From Bacteroidetes bacterium QS_8_64_10 (GTDB taxonomy: Bacteria > Bacteroidota > Rhodothermia > Rhodothermales > Salinibacteraceae): a stretch of DNA of 30,113 bases. The notes beneath the pieces were generated by a model that had not been told where the DNA came from, did not search any database, and saw only the letters and a list, made by a program, of their open reading frames with translations. The stretch spans positions 1 to 30,113 of the forward strand of contig PXTQ01000042.1 of assembly GCA_003022505.1 (NCBI GenBank), given 5' to 3'. This document shows positions 25,746 to 30,113 of this stretch, piece by piece. Each line of letters opens with the position of its first letter. The first letter of the stretch is position 1. The translations under genes were made by a program, and so were the position numbers.

Positions 25746-25822
25746 TCCGCGAGACCCGTAAGCAGCGTCAGGTACCTCCGCTCGAATATTTTAGCAAAAC
25801 AACTGCGGCTCCAATTCTGCTT

Positions 25823-26674
25823 ATGCCTACGCCTCCCGACGCGCCGCTGGCCGACTTGCACGCGCACACGAGTTGCTCGGACGGACGGCTCACGCCTGCC
25901 GCGCTCGTCCGCAAGGCCGAGGAGCACGGGCTGCGGGCGCTGGCCGTCACCGATCACGACACCGTGGCGGGCCTGGACGAAGCGCGTGCGACAAGCGTGA
26001 ACTGCGAGTTGCACGTGATTGCTGGCGTCGAGCTTAGCGTCACGGTTGACGGTGAGGAGCTTCACCTGCTGGGCTACTTCTTCGAGATCAATCATCCGCG
26101 CCTGCGGGAAGCGCTCGGCAGGATGCGCGACGGGCGACGCCGCCGGGCGAAGGCGATGGTAAAGCGGCTCCGGGAGAAAGGCGTGACGCTCTCGTTTGAG
26201 GCTGTGGAGGAGCAGGCCCGCGACGCCTCGGCTATCGGGAGGCCGCACGTGGCCGCAGCGCTCGCAGCGGGTGGGCACGTGGCCTCGCACCAGGAGGCGT
26301 TCGACCGATACCTGCACGACGGCGGCCCCGCCTTCGTCCGCAAGTCGCGCTTTCCGATCCGCGAGGCGCTCGCCGCGTTGCACGACGCGGGCGGGATCGG
26401 CGTGCTGGCGCACCCCGGCCAGCATACCAGCACCGAGCGGGTGGAACGACTTGCGAAGGCTGGATTGGACGGCCTCGAAGTGCACCATCCCTCGCATCCG
26501 CCGCATCTCGCGCAGTATTACGAACGGGAGGCTCGCCGTCTGGACTTGATTCCAACCGGCGGTTCCGATTATCATGGTCATCGGAAACGCGACGAGCAGC
26601 GCCTGGGGCAGTACGGCATTCCGCACGAACAGCTCCGGAAGAGCGAGTTCGGAGTTCCGAGTTTAGAATGCTGA
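25823..26674 (+). CDS. PHP-domain phosphoesterase
   Basis: The PHP metal site is visible: DLHAHTSCSDG (His13, His15, Asp20), AVTDHDTVAGLDEA, the GVELSV glutamate, GIGVLAHPGQH and the C-terminal GSDYHGH. Stand-alone PHP proteins of this size (283 residues) include 3',5'-nucleoside bisphosphate phosphatases and the 5'-3' exonuclease RNase AM (YciV/TrpH type), a likely role here. The start MPTPPDAPLADLHAH at 25823 is preferred; the frame is open upstream to 25721, but that part overlaps the long hairpin. The last codons (EFGVPSLEC) come from a GAGTTCGGAGTTCCGAGTTT-type repeat phrase, so the C-terminus may be repeat-derived. Confidence 0.88.
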   Translation: MPTPPDAPLADLHAHTSCSDGRLTPAALVRKAEEHGLRALAVTDHDTVAGLDEARATSVNCELHVIAGVELSVTVDGEELHLLGYFFEINHPRLREALGRMRDGRRRRAKAMVKRLREKGVTLSFEAVEEQARDASAIGRPHVAAALAAGGHVASHQEAFDRYLHDGGPAFVRKSRFPIREALAALHDAGGIGVLAHPGQHTSTERVERLAKAGLDGLEVHHPSHPPHLAQYYEREARRLDLIPTGGSDYHGHRKRDEQRLGQYGIPHEQLRKSEFGVPSLEC

Positions 26675-27005
26675 GTTCTGGATTTTGTGTTTCGCTCTGT
26701 TAAGTGGCAATGCAGAAGTTATCCGGTGTCGGTGCCGGCCTTGCGCGCTCTCGCTTTCTTTCTTGCCGAGAAAGGAAGAAGGAAGGAAAGGAAGAAAATA
26801 CGAATGGACGCGCTCCGGCGCTTCTGCTGAAGGTTCTGTCCCACTCTCATCCTTTCTTACTTTCGTTCTTTCATTCAGCAAGCGAAGCAGACCGGTAAAG
26901 AAAAGACTGTAAAAGACGAATTGCACGGGCACTTATCGTTCAACCTGAACCCCCCGAATCCAGAACTACCAATCACCAGTAACCAGCCCACCGCGCAACC
27001 AATTC
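26675..27005. other. 331-bp spacer with purine/pyrimidine inverted phrases
   Basis: No gene is supported. A purine-rich phrase of GAAAGGAAGAAGGAAGGAAAG type (from about 26770) is loosely mirrored by the pyrimidine-rich CATCCTTTCTTACTTTCG and TTCTTTCATTC (26848-26877). AGTTCTGGATTT (about 26684) is mirrored by ATCCAGAACT (about 26956). No FMN riboswitch (RFN) pattern was recognised ahead of ribH. Confidence 0.5.
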
Positions 27006-27441
27006 GTGCCTACGTTCATAGAAGGAAATCACGACGCCGGCGACGCCCGCTTCGCCGTGGTGGTGAGTCGCTTCAACGCGCTCATCACGGAGCGGCTGCT
27101 GGAAGGGGGAAGGCGACGACGTGACGGTGGTGCGCTGCCCCGGTGCTTTCGAGGCGCCCCTCGTGGTAAAACGCCTCGCGGAGCAGGGCGAGCACGACGC
27201 CGTGCTGTGCCTCGGAGCCGTTGTGCGCGGAGACACGCCGCACTTTGAGTACGTGGCCGGCGAGGCGGCGAGCGGCCTGACCCGCGCTGCCCTCGACACC
27301 GACACGCCCGTCGTGTTCGGGGTGCTCACGACCGACACCGTCGAGCAAGCCCTCGAGCGCGCCGGCAGCAAGGCGGGCAACAAAGGATCGGAGGCGGCGG
27401 AGGCCGCAATCGAGATGGTTGACCTCATGCGCACGCTCTGA
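27006..27441 (+). pseudogene. ribH: 6,7-dimethyl-8-ribityllumazine synthase, frame broken by a small deletion
   Basis: RibH makes the riboflavin precursor lumazine. The first frame, from GTG 27006, reads MPTFIEGNHDAGDARFAVVV then SRFNALITERLLEG. The rest continues in another frame: DDVTVVRCPGAFEAPLVVKR, then LCLGAVVRGDTPHFEYVAGE, VVFGVLTTDTVEQALERAGSKAGNKG and AIEMVDLMRTL. At the junction (about 27105-27115, GGGGGAAGGC) some 10-12 family residues, normally of the type A-x-DAL-x-RHG, are missing and the frame shifts. Catalytic and substrate segments (the SRFN motif, PGAFE, GAVIRGxTPHF with His, and the AGxKAGNKG loop) remain on either side. A shorter protein from GTG 27121 would lack the N-terminal third. 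It could also be an assembly error. Confidence 0.8.
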
Positions 27442-27640
27442 ACGGCTGCAAGTTTGCACGTTTTGCACAACTCGTCAATCTGACCGCCTGTAACGGATTC
27501 ACGCATTTGTTCGCTTTGGGAAACGTTTTGCGGATCTGATTTTTGCTACGGACCTGACTTTTCAGCAAGCACGAGGTGAACCGCCCATCGCGCGTCGTGC
27601 TCTTTCCCGTAGCCTCTTCCCGTCAATCCGCAAAAATCCT
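27442..27640. other. Spacer between ribH and the PorZ-like gene
   Basis: After the ribH stop there is a phrase GGCTGCAAGTTTGCACG and TTTTGCACAA, like the one at 19875-19981. The rest is lower in GC (ATCTGATTTTTGCTACGG) and may hold the promoter of the downstream gene. No terminator hairpin was identified. Confidence 0.4.
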
Positions 27641-30052
27641 ATGCGTACCGTCCCCCTCTCGGCGCGTTGCTTCGGCGCGCTTTTCCTCGTCGCTTCCGCT
27701 GCCTTTTTTTGGCCGAATCCAGCGCACGCGCAATCGCCTATCGGCGCGTGGGAGGCGCACACGGCCATGCGCGAGGTGAGGGGGCTGGCCCGCTCCGATT
27801 CCGCACTCTGGGTAGCCACCACGGGCGGCGTGTACCGGTACGCGCCGCAGGACGGCGACATCCGACGCTTTACGGTGACGAACGGCCTGCACGACGTGAA
27901 CGCGCGCGCCATAGCCTACGACCCATCCGGGCCGAGCGTGTGGGTCGGCTACCGCGACGGCGTCATCGACCGCTTCAACCCGGCATCGGGGGCTGTCACC
28001 AGCTTTCAGGATATCGCCCGCTCCGACCGCTTCTCGCAAAGCAACATCCACCGCCTTCAGGTACGCGGCGACTCGCTCTACGCCGCAACCGCCTTCGGCG
28101 TGGTCGTTTTCGACAAGCAAACGGAAAAGGTGCGTGACAGCTACACGGATCTCGGCAGCCTCAATGCCGCCTCCGACGTGTACGACCTCACTTTTGCGCC
28201 CACTCCAGCGGGCGAGCCGGGTCTCTGGCTCGCCACCGAAAGCGGCATGGCCTACGCTTCGATGCAGGCGGCGAATCTTAAGGATCCCGCCTCTTGGACC
28301 GTCGAGCCGACGGCGGCCTCCGACGATCAGCTCATCGCGCGTTCCGTCGCCGCCTTCAACGGATCGCTGTACGTGGGCATGGACGTCGATCAGGAAAGCG
28401 ATTACAACGGCGATGCGCTGGGCCTCTACCGGCGCGCGCAGTCGGGGCGCTACGAGCGCGTGCCGCACGGCGGCGGCGAGGTGAAAGCGCTCTCTGCGAA
28501 TGAGAACCGGCTGTACGGCACCCGGCGGTGGGGCGCTTTCATGGTGGAAGCCTCCGGGCAAGCTCATCGGCTCTCCGATGAGGACGTTCCGGATCGCCCC
28601 AATTCCATCATCGCCGATTCGGATGGAAGCCTGTGGATCGGCGATCAACGCGGGCTGGTTGCCGCGCATGTTCCCGCATCGGGCGGCAACGCCTTGCAAG
28701 TGGAAGGCCTCCTCTATCCCGACGGGCCGTATGAAAACAGCATTTCCAGTCTGCACGTCGACGAAAGCGGGCGACTTATCGTCGGGGGAAGTAAACAGAG
28801 AGGGACGGGGTTTTACGTGTTGCGAGCAAATGGAACATGGAAGAGCTATACTTCCTCCGCGTATGAGGACTTGCCCAACGGGAATTATAATCGCGTTTAC
28901 GGGCAACGCGACGGGCACGTCTGGGCGGGATCCTTCGGAGACGGCGTGGCGATGGTCACGCCCGACGATACGGTAAAGAACTTCGATGCGCGAAACTCTT
29001 CGCTTGCCGCTGCCGATGGTGAGAATTTTGTTGTCGTCGGCGGCCTGAGCGTCGACCCTGACGGGCGGCTCTGGGTTACAACTCAACTCACGCGTGGTGC
29101 AGCCCTTCACGTGCGCTCCCGGGAGGGGCAGTGGACTGCCCTCCCCAACCTGCTGGGTCCCGGGCGCGTCTACAGTCGCCTTTTTATCGATTCCTACAAC
29201 CAGAAGTGGATCATAGCGGATCGGCAAGGCAATCTGAACATTGCTGATGGGCTGGCTGTGCTCGACACGAAGGGCACACCCACCAACCCCGACGACGACG
29301 CGTACCGCCTTTTCGATCAAGAATGGCAGACGGATGATCGCACTGGGTTGCCCAGCACGTTCGTCAACGCTGTTACTGAAGACCGCGACGGCGTGATCTG
29401 GGTCGCCACGAACAACGGCATTGCCCAGCTCACGAACACGGGCGTCGTGGCCGACGACCCGAACGTGCAGTTCAGCTTGCCGCAGCTCGAAAGCGTGGAG
29501 AGCGGCGAGGACCCGTACTTACTGCACGGCCTGGCCGTCAACGACATTGCGATTGACGCTGCTAACCGACTGTGGGTCGCCACAGAGAAGGGGGTCTATT
29601 ATGCCAGAGAAGTAGAAGGCGGCTATCGCATCCTCGATCACTTTACGCAAACCAACGCGCCGCTGCCCGACAACTTCGTGCAGTCCGTAGCGGCCAACAA
29701 CCAGACCGGCGTGGTTTACTTCGGGACCGATCGGGGGCTTGTCGGTTACCGGAGCGAAGCCATCCAGCCGGCGGACGAGAAGAAGAGCCTTACGGTTTAT
29801 CCCAATCCGGTCAGGATGGGTGAGGACGCCGCTCCCGACATTTACATCGAGGGGCTGGTAGAGGAAACCGAGGTGCGCATCCTGACGCCGGACGGGCGGA
29901 CCGTGGCCCAGCTTGAGGGGCGCGGGGGGCGCGTGCGCTGGAACGGGCGCGACCGGCAGGGACAACTCGTTCCCTCCGGGGTGTACCTCGTCGTTGCGGT
30001 GGGGCAAAACGGAGAGGGCGCGGCGTACGGCAAGGTGGCGGTGCTCCGCTAA
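27641..30052 (+). CDS. porZ: PorZ-like secreted beta-propeller protein with T9SS sorting domain
   Basis: The 803-residue protein starts with a signal peptide (MRTVPLSARCFGALF...AHAQS). Repeated propeller blades contain the LWVATTGGVYRY, VWVGYRDGVIDRF, LWIGDQRGLVAAH, VWAGSFGDGVAMV, IWVATNNGIAQL and LWVATEKGVYYA patterns, as in two-component-regulator propellers and PorZ. The N-terminus (GAWEAHTAMREVRGLARSDS, like PorZ GxWxxHxxxxxI) and two propellers plus a C-terminal sandwich agree with PorZ, which delivers anionic LPS in type IX secretion. The last ~90 residues are a type A sorting domain: LTVYPNPV, VRWNGRDRQGQLVPSGVYLV and a basic end VAVLR. Assignment to PorZ rather than another propeller protein is probable, not certain. 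Confidence 0.75.
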   Translation: MRTVPLSARCFGALFLVASAAFFWPNPAHAQSPIGAWEAHTAMREVRGLARSDSALWVATTGGVYRYAPQDGDIRRFTVTNGLHDVNARAIAYDPSGPSVWVGYRDGVIDRFNPASGAVTSFQDIARSDRFSQSNIHRLQVRGDSLYAATAFGVVVFDKQTEKVRDSYTDLGSLNAASDVYDLTFAPTPAGEPGLWLATESGMAYASMQAANLKDPASWTVEPTAASDDQLIARSVAAFNGSLYVGMDVDQESDYNGDALGLYRRAQSGRYERVPHGGGEVKALSANENRLYGTRRWGAFMVEASGQAHRLSDEDVPDRPNSIIADSDGSLWIGDQRGLVAAHVPASGGNALQVEGLLYPDGPYENSISSLHVDESGRLIVGGSKQRGTGFYVLRANGTWKSYTSSAYEDLPNGNYNRVYGQRDGHVWAGSFGDGVAMVTPDDTVKNFDARNSSLAAADGENFVVVGGLSVDPDGRLWVTTQLTRGAALHVRSREGQWTALPNLLGPGRVYSRLFIDSYNQKWIIADRQGNLNIADGLAVLDTKGTPTNPDDDAYRLFDQEWQTDDRTGLPSTFVNAVTEDRDGVIWVATNNGIAQLTNTGVVADDPNVQFSLPQLESVESGEDPYLLHGLAVNDIAIDAANRLWVATEKGVYYAREVEGGYRILDHFTQTNAPLPDNFVQSVAANNQTGVVYFGTDRGLVGYRSEAIQPADEKKSLTVYPNPVRMGEDAAPDIYIEGLVEETEVRILTPDGRTVAQLEGRGGRVRWNGRDRQGQLVPSGVYLVVAVGQNGEGAAYGKVAVLR

Positions 30053-30111
30053 GCCGGCTCGACGAGGCGCTTGAACGTTTCCTGCGATGCGCGGCGCGCG
30101 ATGAAGGAGCA
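30049..30111 (-). CDS. C-terminal end of an unidentified gene, window edge
   Basis: On the - strand the frame reads CSFIARRASQETFKRLVEPA and stops at 30049-30051, overlapping the end of the PorZ-like gene by three bases. Its third codon positions are almost all G or C, as in real genes here. Only 20 residues are visible, too few for a family assignment. Confidence 0.35.
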   Translation of the reverse strand, partial: CSFIARRASQETFKRLVEPA

Positions 30112-30113
30112 CG

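Larger units (their letters stand above)
25129..25822. other. 694-bp repeat-rich spacer between divergent genes
   Basis: No gene is supported. The spacer holds, in order, a MITE-like element (25196-25326), a nested hairpin (25366-25409), an inverted repeat of the GTAAAACGTAAG family (25427-25469) and a long hairpin (25676-25745). The stretch 25470-25660 shows only loose similarity to other spacers, for example TACTGATCCGCAC (compare TACTGATCGGCAC at about 1029). Promoters for the membrane protein and the PHP gene must lie here, but none was identified with confidence. Confidence 0.6.

Noticed and set aside
25695..26000. Separate small gene overlapping the PHP gene start
   Set aside because: It is a shadow frame; the PHP motifs and codon pattern belong to the frame starting at 25823.
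26675..27005. FMN riboswitch ahead of ribH
   Set aside because: The spacer consists of purine- and pyrimidine-rich phrases and lacks recognisable RFN-element segments.

Overview
The window is a high-GC bacterial chromosome segment that looks like the Rhodothermia/Salinibacter branch of Bacteroidota. Supporting signs are a PorZ-like protein with a YPNP C-terminal sorting domain (type IX secretion), a GWxTD lipoprotein, acidic proteins that suggest a halophile, weak or absent Shine-Dalgarno sequences, and intergenic spaces packed with degenerate inverted repeats. This placement is an inference from gene content; there is no rRNA gene to confirm it.

Region 1 (1-12.2 kb, + strand) is a branched-chain amino acid cluster: ilvC (5'-truncated by the window edge), leuB, leuA, leuC, leuD, ilvD, a DUF1080 secreted protein and cimA. 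Citramalate synthase (cimA) plus LeuBCD can make 2-oxobutyrate from pyruvate, and IlvC/IlvD serve all three branches, so the cluster can support Leu, Val and Ile synthesis. Four of its gene borders (ilvC/leuB, leuA/leuC, leuC/leuD, leuD/ilvD) each hold one element bounded by the same inverted repeat (GCGTAAAACGTAAG...CTTACGcaatacgTTTTACGC). Two elements are 543 bp and carry a four-helix-bundle (23S rRNA intervening-sequence type) gene, one of them frameshifted. The other two are about 131 bp, non-coding and related to each other. This is the most unusual feature here: it has the layout of 23S rRNA intervening sequences but sits between protein genes of an operon. leuB itself carries an in-frame insertion of about 50 codons built around a palindromic repeat.

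Region 2 (11.7-12.2 kb) is a scar: the 3' tail of a glutamate synthase large-subunit gene followed by the 3' tail of an IS transposase. Region 3 (12.2-17.4 kb) has gyrA (- strand), a RelE/ParE-type toxin-antitoxin pair (+), and pyrR-pyrB (-). pyrB has no ATG, GTG or TTG in frame ahead of its conserved N-terminus, where a tandem repeat abuts the coding region. Region 4 (17.4-25.1 kb) has a DUF58 protein, a GWxTD lipoprotein, an unrecognised conserved protein (-), a TPR lipoprotein with a clear terminator, a cystathionine gamma-synthase/lyase, and a flippase-like membrane protein (-). Region 5 (25.1-30.1 kb) has a repeat-rich spacer with a MITE-like element, a PHP-domain phosphoesterase, a ribH gene broken by a frameshifting deletion, a PorZ-like protein, and the tail of an unidentified gene on the - strand.

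A recurring theme is that gene borders carry short degenerate 'phrase' repeats in inverted pairs, some of which run into the coding ends of genes (pyrB, pyrR, metB, PHP gene). All calls are from reading the sequence; no database search was done.
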